From contig JAJHZJ010000336.1 of assembly GCA_023548195.1 (NCBI GenBank), positions 3,576,704 to 3,640,703 of the forward strand: DNA of 64,000 bases, in the 5' to 3' direction. The translations under genes and the position numbers were made by a program. The stretch's first letter is position 1. Each line of letters starts with the position of its first letter. Below the pieces are notes generated by a model. The model was not told where the DNA came from. It saw only the letters and a list, made by a program, of their open reading frames with translations, and searched no databases. This DNA comes from Bettongia penicillata ogilbyi. Taxonomy: Eukaryota > Chordata > Mammalia > Diprotodontia > Potoroidae. Of the stretch, positions 11,247 to 24,400 are shown piece after piece.

Positions 11247-12730
11247 AATGGAAAAAACCCCAAAGATTGCATATCTTTATATTGAAAAGATCCTCATCAC
11301 CCAAATGCCTAGGGGTAGGAGGGTGGGCTGCCTTCTATAAAAAGGTTCTTCACTGATATAAGAGAATGACATCTGTGTAAACTCAACTAGCTGAACCAGC
11401 ATTTTTAGTCCTATGATCATAAACAAACATAGGCAACCATTAAATGATAGCATGAGGGACCCTAATAAAGAGAATGCTAACCAAGGCAAATTTATTGAAT
11501 TTTAGGATTGTTTAATAACTATGATGACAAAAACTATTTGACTAATGTTTTTTGTTTCTTCATTTGGAATTTAAGACACCTACCACAATTTGGCAACATC
11601 AGATGTTTTTCTAAGTCCTACTGACTTTTCTGGACACACAACTCTGCCTTCCTGACTTTAAGCCTGTAAGTGATCTCAACCAGCTCTCAGTATTTTCAAA
11701 TACAGTCCTTTTTTTTGTTCTGTTCCTTAGGGATTTCCTTAACTGAACTATCAAGCAGAAAAGAGCTACACTTTTTAACCAAAGTACCCTCAGACTGGGG
11801 CAGAGGCAGAGTTTGTTTTCTTTGACCTAGAGAGTATGTTGAAATCATAGCTAGATAGTGCTGCTATCCAGTGCACCTTTGTTAGGTAGCATCCAACTTG
11901 GCATGAATCAAAATATAAGTCAAATGTTGTTGGTCAACCCTTGAAATTTAGACCCTCGGAAAGGACTAGCATTTCCCTACCCACAATATGGACAGACTTT
12001 ACCTAAAAGAAGACAAATCTGTTCCTCAGGAACTGATTGGTCCTGGCTCAGCATCCTGGTTACTTAAAAGCATAAAAATCCCTATGCACATGGAGTCAGG
12101 CTTCTTAGACTTGTTAAATGTCTGAAGACCACTCAAATCACCCTGACAAGTTTCCATATGGAAAAAAAGGCGTCATGGAACCTTAACTAAGAGAATGCTG
12201 GCATTAGAGCTGCTGCCAATAGCTCCATATGCACAGTCTTTAAACTTCTCAGGGTCAAGTCGCTTCAAGGCCAAGAATGTCAGTTTGTATGTGGAATAGT
12301 GACTCTCACTCAGTAATTCTTCTCCTAGTCAATGGAATCGACTTCTGATGACCATCACTCTTGGTACAGAAATATTCCAAGCTTTCCAGGATAGCATCCC
12401 TATGCAAGAAGAAATATTTGCTCAGTACTATAGAGTCCAGTACTGGCGCAATTGATTAAGTTCTTAAAACTTATTCACAGTTGCCTCTAAATAGTGTCGG
12501 AAGGTTCAAGGTAATTTGAATTTTCTTGCCCTTCTTCTTCCAGTTGTCCTCAACCATATATCTGGAGATCAGTTCATTCAGAGGTTTAACAATAGCAACA
12601 AAGTTTTTCTACAATAACAAACACCAAATCTCCAAAAGAGCCTTAAGTCCTAAAGACTTTTTGGTTGTGGAGAATTGAGGAGTGCCTCTAGATCCTTTGG
12701 GTCAGGGCTCATCTTGATTATATACTATGT
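11247..12730. other. No recognised feature
   Basis: No ORF above 70 codons and no repeat I can name. It may contain an old LTR, but I saw no TG...CA pair with matching flanks. Confidence 0.3.
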
Positions 12731-12734
12731 GACC

Positions 12735-12970
12735 TGTACTTAAATGAAGTAAATGTTAATTAAGCAAGGGATTGTGCCAGGCATAGTACTTAGCACTGGG
12801 GATACAAAAAGAAGAAAAATAGATAGTCCCTTCCTTTGAGGAGCTCACAATTTAATCAAGGAGACTAGAAGCAAACAAGTATGTACAAACAAGATACATA
12901 CAGAACAAAGAGGAAACAATTTAAAGACAGAAGGCACTAGAATCAAGAGAAGTTGGGACAAACTTCCTGT
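12735..12970 (+). repeat. L2-like ancient repeat
   Basis: Contains gccaggcatagtacttagca, ctggggatacaaaaag, gaggagctcacaatttaatc and gacaaacttcctgtagg, wording shared with the intervals near 5365, 41405 and 59946. The assignment to L2/CR1 is tentative. Confidence 0.45.
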
Positions 12971-13255
12971 AGGTAGAATTTTAGTTGCAATTTAAAATTA
13001 AGGGATAAGAAAGAGGGATGCACTGAGGAAAGGGAGGAAACGACCAGTAGAATGGGGTAAGTCATCTCACATAAAGGAAGTGCAAAAGAGTTTTACTGTG
13101 GAGGGGGAAATGAGGAGGGTGGTAGACAACACCTGAACCTTACTTTCACTGGAATTGGTTCAAAGAGGGAATAACATACAAACTCAGTTAAGTATAAAAA
13201 TCTACCCTGCAGGGAAGTGGGGAGGTGGGGGCGGGGAAGGAGATAAGAAAAGGAG

Positions 13256-13550
13256 CAACCCAGAGAAAGAACTGATGGTATCTGAATACAGGTTGAAGCA
13301 TGCTTTTAAAATTTTCTTTATTTTTCTTGAAGTTTTTTTGTCTGTTTTCTTTCACAATACCCACTACTGTGGATATATTCTGCGATATGACACAGGTATA
13401 ACCTGTATTGATCTGCTTGCCTTCTCAATGAAGGGGAGTGGGGAGGGAGGAAAGGAAAGAATTTGGAGCTCAAAGTTTTCAAAATAAATATTAAAGTTGT
13501 TTTTACATGTAACTTAGAAAAATAAAAATAAAATACTTTTAAAAAAAGAA
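13256..13550 (+). mobile_element. Short L1 3' UTR insertion
   Basis: About 295 bp of L1 3' UTR ending in an A-rich tail, placed within the linker of the surrounding element. Similar purine-rich flanks (taagaaaaggag and aagaaagggggag) are consistent with a decayed target duplication. Confidence 0.6.
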
Positions 13551-14161
13551 AGAAAGGGGGAGGCTAATAGAAGGGAGGGCAGATTAGAGGGGGTAGTGGT
13601 CAGAAGCAAAATGCTTTTGAGGAAGGACAGAGTGAAAGGAGAGAGAGATGGATAAATAAAGGGAAATAGGATGGAGGGCAATACAGTAATAACTGAGAAA
13701 AATATTTACAGTAAGTTTCTCTGATAAATGATTCATTTCTTAAATATATAGAGAACAAAATCAAATTTATAAGAATTTATAAGAATACAAGTAATCATTC
13801 TTCAAATAATAAAAGGTCAAAGATATGGATAGGCAGTTTTTAAATGAAGAAATCAAAGCTATCTACAGTCATATAAAAATGGTCTAAATCACTTTTGATT
13901 AGAGAAATGCAAATCAAAACAACTCTGAGCTATCACCCCACACTTACCAGATTGACTAATATGAAAGAAAAGGAAAATGACAAATAAAAAAAGCACTAAT
14001 GCACTGTTGGAGTTGTGAACTGATCCAACCATTTCGGAGAGCAATTTGGAACTATATCCAAAGGGCTATAAAACTGAGCATATCCTTTGACCCATCCATA
14101 CTACTACTAGGTCTGTATCCCAAAGAGATTTTTTTAAAGGAAAAGGACCTATATGTAAAAC

Positions 14162-14162
14162 A

Positions 14163-14193
<31 letters not shown>
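14162..14193. repeat. (CA)n microsatellite
   Basis: About 16 CA units within the ORF2 stub of the surrounding element. Confidence 0.95.
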
Positions 14194-14735
14194 TTTTCAG
14201 GTCTTTTTGTGAAGGCAAAGAATTGAAAATCAAGGGTATACTCAACAATTAGAGAATGACTGACCAACTTATGGTATCTAATTGTAATGGAATACTATCA
14301 TTCTATAAGAAATGAAGAGCAGGCAGATTTCAGAAAAACCTGGAAAGATGTGCGTGAACTGATCAACTATTATTGACTTAATTCTTCTCAGCAGTGTGAT
14401 CCAAGACAATTCCAAAAGACTCATGATGGAGAATTCCATCCACATTCAGAGAAAGAACTGATGGAGTTTGAATGCAGATCAAAGTATACTGTTTTCACTT
14501 TTTTGTAGTATTTTCTTTTGTACTGTTTTGTCTTCCACAACGTGGCTAATATGGAAATATGTTTTGCATGACTACACATATCTAACCTAAATCAAATCAC
14601 TTACTTTCTCAATGAGGGGGGAGAGTAAAGAGGGAGGAAGAGAATTTAGAACTCAAAATTTAAGAAACTAATGTTTAAAAATGTTTTTACATGTAATTGG
14701 GAAAAATAAAAATTTTTAAATTTTTTAAAAAAGAA

Positions 14736-15033
14736 AGAGGAAGTTGACTTCTCCCTAACACAGAAAGGTATGCAACAAAGAGTTTAGCTTTTTTGGACAT
14801 GACTCCCCTTTTCTCTATATGCAAACTTATCTAGTCATCAGAACAGGACACAGTGAAGGATATAATGACCCATATTATTTCCAAAGACTTGGAAGACACT
14901 CAGCTGCGCATAAAAGTGCCTTAGATGACAAGAAGTTGCATTATGGATATATGTGCCAATCAGGCCAAGTGTCACTTTGACTTGTGCACTTGAGGCACAG
15001 TCAATGCTTCTTCATTCTACCATCTGTAGTAAA
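14736..15033. other. No recognised feature
   Basis: No ORF or repeat identified. Confidence 0.3.
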
Positions 15034-15205
15034 GATCTCCAGTCATCCTGATGAGTATCAGGCTACTGGACTCAGACGGCTCTGAAGGAGAAAGTGAGGC
15101 TGGTGACCTTGCACAGCCTTTTGTCACTCAAATCAAAGAGCAAGTCATCATCTAGATGTCACGGTCCTCTTGGAGAACTAAGGACAGAGACAACAGCACA
15201 CAAGC
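15034..15205 (+). repeat. WALLSI/WSINE-like SINE, 3' part
   Basis: The text ctccagtcatcctgatgagt, ggctctgaaggagaaagtga, ggctggtgaccttgcacagc is the body of a marsupial SINE present in fuller form at 33922-34185. The tRNA-related head is missing. Confidence 0.7.
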
Positions 15206-16734
15206 TAAGATCTCATAAGCTTCTTGTATGCGAGTTATACTAGGATCTCAGTTGATCCTAAGACTCTTCTTATTGCCACCCAAGCAATATATTCCACCCC
15301 ACCTGCCAAAATCTCCCTTTCCCTGAGAAATCAATGAAATGATACAAAATCTTTGTCTCCTTAGAGGCCTCTGTGGAAAGGCCTTGCACAAAGGACAAAT
15401 AAGACTTCTCTCTCACCCCCACCCCCACCTAGGGACTCGGAATTACTGCTCAGTCCAGTCAACTAAAGAATTTCCATCCTTCCAAGTAAATACACACCCA
15501 TCACTGTTCTATAGCAAAGTTTTCACCTCCCCCCTGCAATTCGAAAGCAAGGGACCTCCCCAAAATCCCATTTTTGGTTCCCTAAGCTCTTTCTGGGAAA
15601 AAGTTGTTCAAATCATCCTAAAGGAAAGAAATTGCTGGCCAGTTAAAGGGGATTTGAGTTATTTTTCCAGGATATAAGACCTCTGAGGGACCAAGGACCT
15701 TGAAACCCAGACAAATCTCTGCACTGGGGATGCATTAAGGAAGGACTGAAGTGGGTCAGCTGGAACTATGTTCAAAAATAGTCCATTTTTTTTTTCAGAT
15801 AATCTAGAAACCATAGGACCAGAGATCCCTTCCCCTTCCCAGGGAAGCAGTGATTTGTCACAGACATGACTTCTAAGATGTTAAATTCTTCACCTGGACA
15901 TAACAGATGCCTAAAAATGTAGCTGTTGATAAACAGCGGTAAATCTCTTATCCTCAAATGGGAGGGTACCATTTTTGTCAATTGGGGCATTTGGGTTAGG
16001 CATTCAGACTGGCCCAAGATGGCCAGTAGGACACGTACCTTGTCTTTAGAACACAGCCAGCACAACAGGAACCCACCACCTCAATGTTTATGTTGGCACT
16101 ACCTAACATCTGCTGTTGTAACGACTTCAATCTTATCTTCTCTGAGGGGTGCTGACATGCTTCATGAACAACTTCATGCAGTGGGAAGCACCAGCAAAAT
16201 TCTTTCATTGGTCATTTCCCCAATGGGGAAAACTTTTGATTGTCTAGCCCTGTGTTCTCCAGACCCCAGATCACTTAGCCAGATCTGTAACCACTGCCCA
16301 GGAATTAGGAAGATGAAGATATCTTCTGGCTTCCATCTCTCAAGGGTCTGTCACATATCATCTATGTAGCCTGGAGCTCAGCCAACTAGAAGGACTTACC
16401 AAAACTACTATTCCTTAAAGTATCCCCTTCCACCAAATCAGGGGTGTTAAAACTCAGTTGCATATGTCTCTAACATAGTGATAATCCAGGCAAAATGACA
16501 TTCCTCAGAGAACAAGTCTTTATTAGGTGGGAGACCATTAGAACATCAGAGAAGGTAGGATTCCAGGGTCTAGAATGTCATCCTCTGTCTCTAGCTTCAG
16601 TCATTCCAATAGTCACCACCCATCTGTAAAAGGCACTAACATGAAAAGGGCACAGACAAGTATGATTTTTTTTGACACTTTATAGAATATTCATACAACA
16701 ACACAACAATGATACCATCATATTATCACTGAGC
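15206..16734. other. No recognised gene or repeat
   Basis: The least repetitive stretch of the window. It holds frames of 112 codons (15339-15677, plus), 147 codons (15926-16369, plus) and 97 codons (15772-16065, minus). None shows a family motif, a signal peptide or exon-like structure, and the 147- and 97-codon frames overlap on opposite strands. I treat all as fortuitous. Confidence 0.35.
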
Positions 16735-16775
16735 AGAGCTGGAAAGGTCTTCAGAGGCTAGTCAATCTAACCCCT

Positions 16776-17383
16776 TTCTTTTTCTTTTTTTAACATTTAA
16801 TAGTAATTTTTTCCAATTATATGTAACATTTTGAGTTCCACATTTTTCTCCCTTTCTCCCTTCCCTCCCCCCTCCTCAAAAGAGCAAGCAATCTGATATA
16901 GGCTATATATACACAATCATGTTAAACATACTTCTACATTAGTCATGTTGTAAAAAAAAATTAGAACAAAAGGGAAAAACCATAAGAAAGAAAAAAAATG
17001 AAAATAGTATACTTCAATCTGCATTCAGACTCCATAATTCTTTCTCTGAAGGTGGATAGCATTTTTCCCTCATGAGTTTTGAAATTGTCTTGTATCATCC
17101 AATTGCTGAAAAGAGCTAAGTTTATCAAAATTGGTCTTTGCACAATGTTACTGTTACTGTGTGCAGTGTTCTCCCGATTCTGCTCACTTCACATGGCATC
17201 AGTTTGTGTGCGTCTTTCCAGTTTTTTCTGAAAGCTGCCTGCTCATCATTATATCCATATACCACAGCTTGTTCAGTCATTCCCAAAATGATAGGCTTTC
17301 CCTCAGTTTCCAATTCTTTGCCACCGCAAAAAGAGATACTATAAATATTTTTGTATATGTGGGTCCTTTTACCTTTTTAAAGT
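16776..17383 (-). mobile_element. L1 3' end, antisense (host of the next element)
   Basis: Antisense L1 3' UTR and the last ORF2 codons (minus frame 17125-17313: EQAVVYGYNDEQAAFRKNWK). The L1 continues at 21481 after an inserted HAL1-like element. The left boundary interrupts a short SINE-like piece (gagctggaaaggtcttcaga) at 16735-16775. Confidence 0.8.
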
Positions 17384-18403
17384 TTTTTTTAAATTATTCT
17401 TTAATTTATTTTTTTTAGACTTCCACAAAATTTTGAGTTCCAGATTTTCTCCCCATCTCTCCACCTGGATATGGCATGTATTCTGATTACCCCTTCCCCC
17501 AGTCTGCCCTCCCTTTATCCTCTTCCCCCTTATGTTCTTGTAGGGCACCATAGATTTCTATACTCCATTGCCTTTATATCTTATTTCCCAGTTGCCTGTA
17601 AAAACAATTTTTAATAATTGTTTTTAAAACTTTGAGTTCCAAATTATGTTCCTTCTTCCCCTTCCACTCACCCTCATTCAAAAGGCAAGCCATTCAATAT
17701 AGGTTATACATGTGTAGTTATACAAAACACTTCCATAATAGTCATGTTGTAAAAGACTAACTACATTTCCCTCCATCCTATCCTGCCCCTCACTTATTCT
17801 ATTTTCAACTTTGACCTTGTCCCTTTTCAAAAGTTTGCTTCTGACTACTCCCTTCCCCAACCTGCCCTTCCTTCTCTCATCCGCCTTCCCCTTTCCCCTT
17901 CCTCTCCTGTAGGGTAAGATACCCAATTGAGTGTGTATGTTATTCCCTCCTTAAGCCAAATCTGAAGAGAGCAAGGTTCATTTATTCCATCTCACCTTTC
18001 CTCCCTTCCCCTGTATTGTGAAACCTTTTCTTGCCTCTTTTATGTGAGATAATTTACCTCAGTCTACTTCTCCCTTTCCCATCCCAATATACTCCTGTCT
18101 CACCCCTTAATTTTATTTTTTAGATATCATTCCTTCCTATTCAACTCACCCTATGCGTGCTCTCTCTCTCTCTCTCTGTTTTTCCTCTCCCTATCTATAT
18201 TTCCTCCAACTACCCTAATACTAAGCAAGGTCTCATGAGTTATAAATATCATCTTTCCATGCAGGAATGTAAACAGTTCAACTTTAATAAGTCCCTTATT
18301 ATTTCTCTTTCCTGTTTACCTTTTCATGCTTCTCTTAATTCTTGTATCTAAAAGTCAAATTTTCTATTCAGCTCTTTTCTTTTCAGCGAGAATGCATGAA
18401 AGT

Positions 18404-19886
18404 GACCCTGGCTTCTGGGATAAGAACTCACTGTTTGATAAAAATTGCTGGGAAAACTGAATAACAGTGTGGCGGAAACTGGACATAGACCAATGCCTGA
18501 TGCCATACACAAGAATAAAGTCCAAATGGGTACATGATCCAGGTATAAAGATTGATGCTATAAACAAATGAATGTATTTATAGAGATTGGAGAATTTATG
18601 GAGATTTATGGAGAATGGAGAAATTTTTGACTAAACAAGAGATAGAAAACATTATGTAGTGCAACATGGATAATTTTAATTACATTAAACTGAAAAGTTT
18701 TTGCACAAAGAAACCCAATGCAACCAAGATTATGAGGGAAGCAGAAAACTGGGAAAGAATTTTTGCAACTAGTTTCTGTGATAAAGGCTTCATTTCTAAA
18801 ATATATAGAGAGATGAGTCAAATGTACAAGAATACAAGTCGTTCTCTAATTGATAAATGGTCAAAGGATAGGAGCAGGCAATTTTCAGAGGAAGAAATTA
18901 AAACTATCTATAATCATTTGAAAAAATGCTCTAAATCACTATTGATTAGAGAGATGCAAATCAAAACAACTCTGAGGTACCACATCACACCTATCAAATT
19001 GACTAACATGACAAAACAGGAAGATGATAAATGCTGGAGAAGATGTGGGAGAGTTGGAACACTAACTCATTGTTGGTGGAGCTATGAGCTGATCCAACCA
19101 ATTTGGAACTATGCCCAAAGGGCTACAAAAACATGCATACCCTTCAACCCAGCAATCACTTCTAGGACTGTATCCCAAAGAGATCATTAAAATGGGAAAG
19201 GGTCTCACATCTACAAAAATATTTATAGCGGCTCTCTTTGTGGTGATGGGAAATCAAGGGGATGCTCATCAATTGAGGGATGGCTGAACAAGCTGTTATA
19301 CATGAATGTAATGGAATACTATTTTGCTATAAGAAATGATCAACAGGAAGACTTCCAAGAGGCCTGGAAAGACTTATATGAACTGATGCTGAGTGAAAGG
19401 AGTAGAACGGGGAGAACTTTGTACACAGCAACAACCACAGCACATGAGGAATTTTTCTGGTAGACTTAGTCCTTCATAGCGATGCAAGGACCTAAAGAAT
19501 TCCCAATGGACTTTTGAGGCAAAATGCCTTCCACATCCAGAGAAAGAACTGTGGAATTGGATCACAGAATGAAGCAGTCCTTTTCCCTTTGTATTATATT
19601 TTGTTTTGTTCTGTTTTGTTTTATGATTTCTCCCATTCCTTTTAATTCTTCTATTAAACATGAATATGATGAAATTGTATTTAATATATGTGTAGAACCT
19701 ATATAAGATTGCAAGCCATCTCGGGAAGGGAATGGGGAAGGAGGCATAGGGAGGGGAAAAAAAATCTAAGATATATGGAAGTGATTATAGAGCACTGAAG
19801 ACAAAATAGTTATCAAAAAAGGAAATCTAAACAAAAATAAATACATAAAATAAAATGCACAGGATTTCAAAAGAAAGAAAATAATA
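18404..19886 (+). mobile_element. 5'-truncated L1 nested in the HAL1-like element
   Basis: Sense L1 covering the C-terminal part of ORF2 and the 3' UTR. The frame 18666-19190 (174 codons) reads SFCTKKPNATKIMREAENWE, SLIDKWSKDRSRQFSEEEIK and KCWRRCGRVGTLTHCWW. Nine bases, catgaaagt, occur at 18395-18403 and 19887-19895, and the host ORF1 text rejoins across them. The tail is A-rich at about 19840-19886. Confidence 0.85.
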
Positions 19887-20083
19887 CATGAAAGTCCTCT
19901 ATTTCATTGAAATGCCACTTTTTTCCTCTGAAGTATTATACTCATTTGTGCTGCATAGGTGGTTCTTGGCTTTAATCCTAGCTCCTCTGACCTCTGAAAT
20001 ATCATATTCCAAGACCTTTGATCCCTTAATGTAGAAGTTGCTAGATATTGTGTTATCCTGATTGTATTTCCATAATACGTGAA

Positions 20084-20842
20084 TTATTTCTTTCTGGCTG
20101 CTTGCAATGTTTTTGCCTTGACCTGGGAACTCTGGAATTTGACTACAATATTTCTAAGAGTTTTCTTTTTGAAATCTCTTTTAAGAGGTAATTGGTGGAT
20201 TCTTTTAATTTCTATTTTATCCTCTAGTTCTAGAATATCAGGACAATTTTCCTTAATCATTTCTTGAAAGAAAATGTCTAGGCTATTTTTTTGATCCTGG
20301 ATTTCAGGCAGTCCAATAATTTTTGAATGATCTTTCCTGGATCTATTTTCCAGGTCAGTTGTTTTTCCAATGAGATATTTCATATTGTCATCTATTTTTT
20401 CATTCTTTTGATTGTGTTTTATTGTTTCTTGATTTCTTATGAAGTCAATAGCTTCCATCAGTTCCATTCTAGTTTTGAAATAATTATTTTCTTCAGTGAG
20501 CTTTTGGACCTCCTTTTCCACTTGACCAGTTCTGCTTTTTAAGTGATTAGCTTTTTGAATCTCTTTTGCTATTTGGGTTAGTCTGTTTTTCAAGGTGTTA
20601 TTTACTTCAGTATTTTTGGGGTCTCCTTTAGCAAGCTGTTGACTCATTTTTCATGATTTTTTTGCATCACTCACATTTCTCTTCCCAATTTTTCCTCTGC
20701 TTCTCTTACTTTGTTTGCAAAATCCTTTTTGAGCTCTTCCATGGCCTGAGACCAATTCATATTTTTCTTGGAGGCTTTTGATGTAGGTGCTTTGACTTTG
20801 CCTCTCCTTCTGGTTGTATGTTGTGATCTTCTTTGTCACCAA
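20084..20842 (-). pseudogene. ORF1 of older HAL1-like element, broken
   Basis: Minus frames 20842-20651 and 20647-20084 (187 codons) cover most of an ORF1p: a coiled coil (QIAKEIQKAN, QVEKEVQKLTEEN), the RNA-binding region (LENRSRKDHSKIIGLPEIQ) and the start of the C-terminal domain (VKFQSSQVKAKTLQAARKK). The frame is lost at both ends, and the remaining C-terminus is displaced beyond the L1 insertion, near 18400. Confidence 0.8.
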
Positions 20843-21480
20843 AGTAAGATTCTATAGACTGAGGTTTTTTTAAGCTGTTTGCTCATGTTTTCAGTTAGAT
20901 ACAGACCTCTTTGTCAAGGTAGGACTCTACTTCCAGTGGGGTGGGTGTACTGTCTCAGGCTTCTGGGGTTTTGTATTGGCTGCTTGGTCCCCCACTCTCT
21001 GTGGGCCCAGAACTCCAGAAGCAGCAGCTGCTGCCCCTACCACCACCACTGCTGCTGCTGCTGCCATCACCATCCAGTGATTCGTCCTTTACCTCAGGGC
21101 TGGGGCCAGACCCCAGTCAGACTAGATCCCACAGAGTTTCCCCACTGACCATCTATGCTGGCTTTGACATTTGTAGGTTAAGAAGTCTATAAACTGCCAG
21201 AGCTGCCAGTGATTCAGTCCCCTGAGGCCTGCTCTGACCCTGTCTGTGCTGGTGTGGTGCACACCAGACTGCACTCCACTCTGCTCCTAGCCCAGTGCGA
21301 TAGATACTTCCTATCGACCTGCCAGGCTATCATGGGTTGGAGATTTGTTTGACTCTGTCATTTTGTGGGTTCTGCAGCTCTATTTTTTGTTTAGAATTAT
21401 TTTTTACAGGTATTTGGAGAGGTTTAGGGGGAGGGTTCAAGGAAATCTCTGCTTTTATTCCATCATCTCAGCTTTGCCCC

Positions 21481-24400
21481 ATACAATTTCCTTTTCCCAT
21501 TTGTATGATCTCTTCAGGATATCGACCTAGTAGTGATATTTCTGGATCAAAGGGTATGCACAGGTTTATAGCCCTATTGCTCACCAGAATGGTTGGATCA
21601 TCTCACAACTCTCTCAACCATGCATTAGTGTTTGAATTTTCCCACATCTCAAACATTTATCATTTTCCTTTTCTCTCATATTAGTCAAACTGATAGGTAG
21701 TCAATCTGAGGTGGTACCTCAGAGTTGTTTTGTTTTGCATTTCTCTAATCAATAATGGTGTAGAACATTCTTTACATAATAACATATAGCTTTAGCTTCT
21801 CAATCTGAAATTCATATCCTTTGATCATTTATGCATTGCAGAATGACTTGTATTCTTAGTTCTCTCAGTTCTTGAAATATTTTAGAAATGAAGCTTTTAT
21901 CAAAAACACTAACTGTAAAAATTATTTCCCAGCTTTCTTCTTTCCTTTTCACCTTGATTACATAGGTTTTGTTTGTGCAAAACTTTTTAAATTTAATGTA
22001 GTCAAAATTATCCATTTTGCATTTCATAATATTATGTATCTCTTGTTTGGTCATAAATTCTTCCCTTCTTCATAGATTTGACTAAACTATTACTTGCTCT
22101 GCTAATTTGCTTATGGTATCACCCTTTATGTCTAAATCATGCACCCATTTTGACTGTATAATTGTATACAGTGTGAGATGTTGGTCAATACCTAGTTTCT
22201 TTCATACTACTTTCCAGTTTTTGCAGCAGTTTTTGTCAAATAGTGAGTTCTTATCCCAGAAGTTGGAGTCTTTGGGTTTATCAAAGAGTAGATTATTATA
22301 GTCATTTACTACTGTGAGTTGTGTACCTAATTTATTCCACTAATTAACCACTCTATTTCTTACCAAAGAGTTTTGATGATTGCCACTTTATAACACAGTT
22401 TTAGATCTGATAAAACTAAGCCACCTTTCTTTGCACTTTTTTCATTAATTCCCTTGATATTCTTGATCTTTAGTTCTTCTAGATTAGTTTTGTTATTTTT
22501 TCTCGCTCCATAAAATAATTTTTTAGTAATTTGATTGGTATGGCACTGAATAAGTAAATTAATTTAGATAGAATAGAATGGTCATTTTTATTATACTAGC
22601 TTGGCCTACCCATGAGCAATTGATCGTTTTCCAATTGTTTGGATCTGACTAAATACTATTTGTGTGAAAAGTATTTTGTAATTGTGTTCATATAATCCCT
22701 GGGTTTGTCTTAGCAGATAGATACCCAAATATTTTATATTATTTACAGTTATTTTAAATGGAACCTCTGTATCTCTTGCTGCTGGGGTTTGATGGTAATA
22801 TATGGAAATGCTGATGTTTTATATGGATTTATTTTATATCTTGCACCTTTCCTAAAGTTGTTAATGGTTTTAGGTAATTTTGTAGTTGATTCTCTAAGTA
22901 TACTGTCATATCATCTGCAAAGAGTTATAGTTTTGTTTCCTCATTGTCTATTCTGATTCCTTGAATTTTTTTCTTCTCTTATTGATAAAGCTAACATTTC
23001 TTGTATAATATTGAATAATAGTGGTGAAAATGGGCATCCTTGTTTCACCCCTGGTCTTATTGTGAAAGCTTCTAGCTTATCTTCATCACATATAGTATTT
23101 GCTGATGGTTTTAGATAAATGCTGATTATCATTTTAAGGAAAACTCTATTTATGCCTATGTTTTCTAGGGTTTTTAATAGGAATGGGTACTTTATTCTGT
23201 CAAAAACTTTTTCCTCATCTACTAAGATCATCATATGATTTCTGTTAGTTTTGTTGTTATGATTAATTATGCTGATAGTTTCCTAATACTGAACCAGAAT
23301 TCCTGCCATAAATCCTGCATAGTCATAGTGTATTATCCTCGTGATAAATTCAGCATTTTGCTAATATTTTATTTCAAATTTTTATGTCAATATTCATTAA
23401 GAAAATTGGTCTATAATTTTCTTTCTCTGTTTTCACTCTTCCTAGTTTAAGTATTAGTACCAAATTTATGTCTTAAAAGGAATTTAGTAGGACTGCTTCT
23501 TTGCCTATTTTTCTAAATAGTTTACATAATATTGGAAATAACTGTTCTTTAAATGTTTAGTAGAATTCACTTGTGAATCCAACAGGCCTTGCAGATTTTT
23601 CATTAGGGTGTTCATTGATGGCTTGTGAAATTCTTTTTCCAAAATGGGGTTATTTAAGTATTTTATTTCCTCTTCTGTTAATATCACAATTTATATTTTT
23701 GTAAATATTTATCCACTTCACTTAGATTGTCAGATTCATTGGCATATGGTAGGGCAAAATAGCTCCTAATTATTGCTTTAATTTCCTCTTCATTGGTGAT
23801 GAATTCACCTTTTCTTTTTGAGACTGGTCATTTGGTTTTCTTCTTTTTTTTTAAATCAAATTAACCAAAGATTTATCTATTTTATTGGGTTTTTTCATAA
23901 AATTAACTTAGTTTTATTTCTTAGTTCAATAGGTTTTTGACTTTAATTTTTATTAATCTCTCCTTTGATTTTAAGAACTTCTAATCTGGTATTTAATTGA
24001 GGATTTTTAATGTGTTCTTCTAGCTTTTTTAGTTGCATTCCCAATTCATTGATCTCCTCTTTATTTTATTCATGTAAGCATTTAGAGATATAAAATTCCC
24101 CCTAAGTACTGATTTGACTGCATGCATTCCATAAATTTTGGTGGCATGTTTTCTCCTTATTGTCTTTCTCTTGGATGAAATTATTGATGGTTTCTGTGAT
24201 TTGTTGTTTGACCCACTCATTCTTTAGGATTAGATTATTCAGTTTCCAATTAATTTGTAGTCTTGTCTTTCCATATTCTTTTATTACACATATTTTTTAT
24301 TGCCTCCTGATCTGAAAAGAATACATTTAATATTTCTTTCTGCATTGGGTTGTGAGCTTTTTATGCCCTAATACATGGCCAATTTTTGTGTAAGTTCCAT

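Larger units (their letters stand above)
12975..14735 (+). mobile_element. Old ORF1-family element with ORF2 stub
   Basis: Begins in the post-ORF1 linker (ttactttcactggaattgg, aacatacaaactcag), passes to the ORF2 C-terminal end at about 13690 with the same junction as the copy near 3290, reads through the ORF2 end in broken frames and ends in L1 3' UTR with an A-rich tail at about 14735. A separate L1 3' fragment is inserted at about 13256-13550. ORF1 itself is missing, so the copy is 5'-truncated. Confidence 0.7.
17384..21480 (-). mobile_element. Older HAL1-like element, antisense, split
   Basis: In element order: 5' end near 21480 (GGGGCAAAGCTGAGATGATGG), 5' UTR to about 20890, ORF1 (about 20840-19900), interruption by a sense L1 (18404-19886), ORF1 3' end and 3' region to an A-rich tail at 17384. 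Without the L1 it is about 2.6 kb. Flanks ccttttacctttt (17366-17378) and ccttttcccattt (21491-21503) look like a decayed target duplication. The surrounding L1 ORF2 resumes on the right side. Confidence 0.75.

Noticed and set aside
15339..16369. Host gene exons in frames of 112, 147 and 97 codons
   Set aside because: No recognisable domain, overlapping frames on opposite strands, and no coherent splice pattern.
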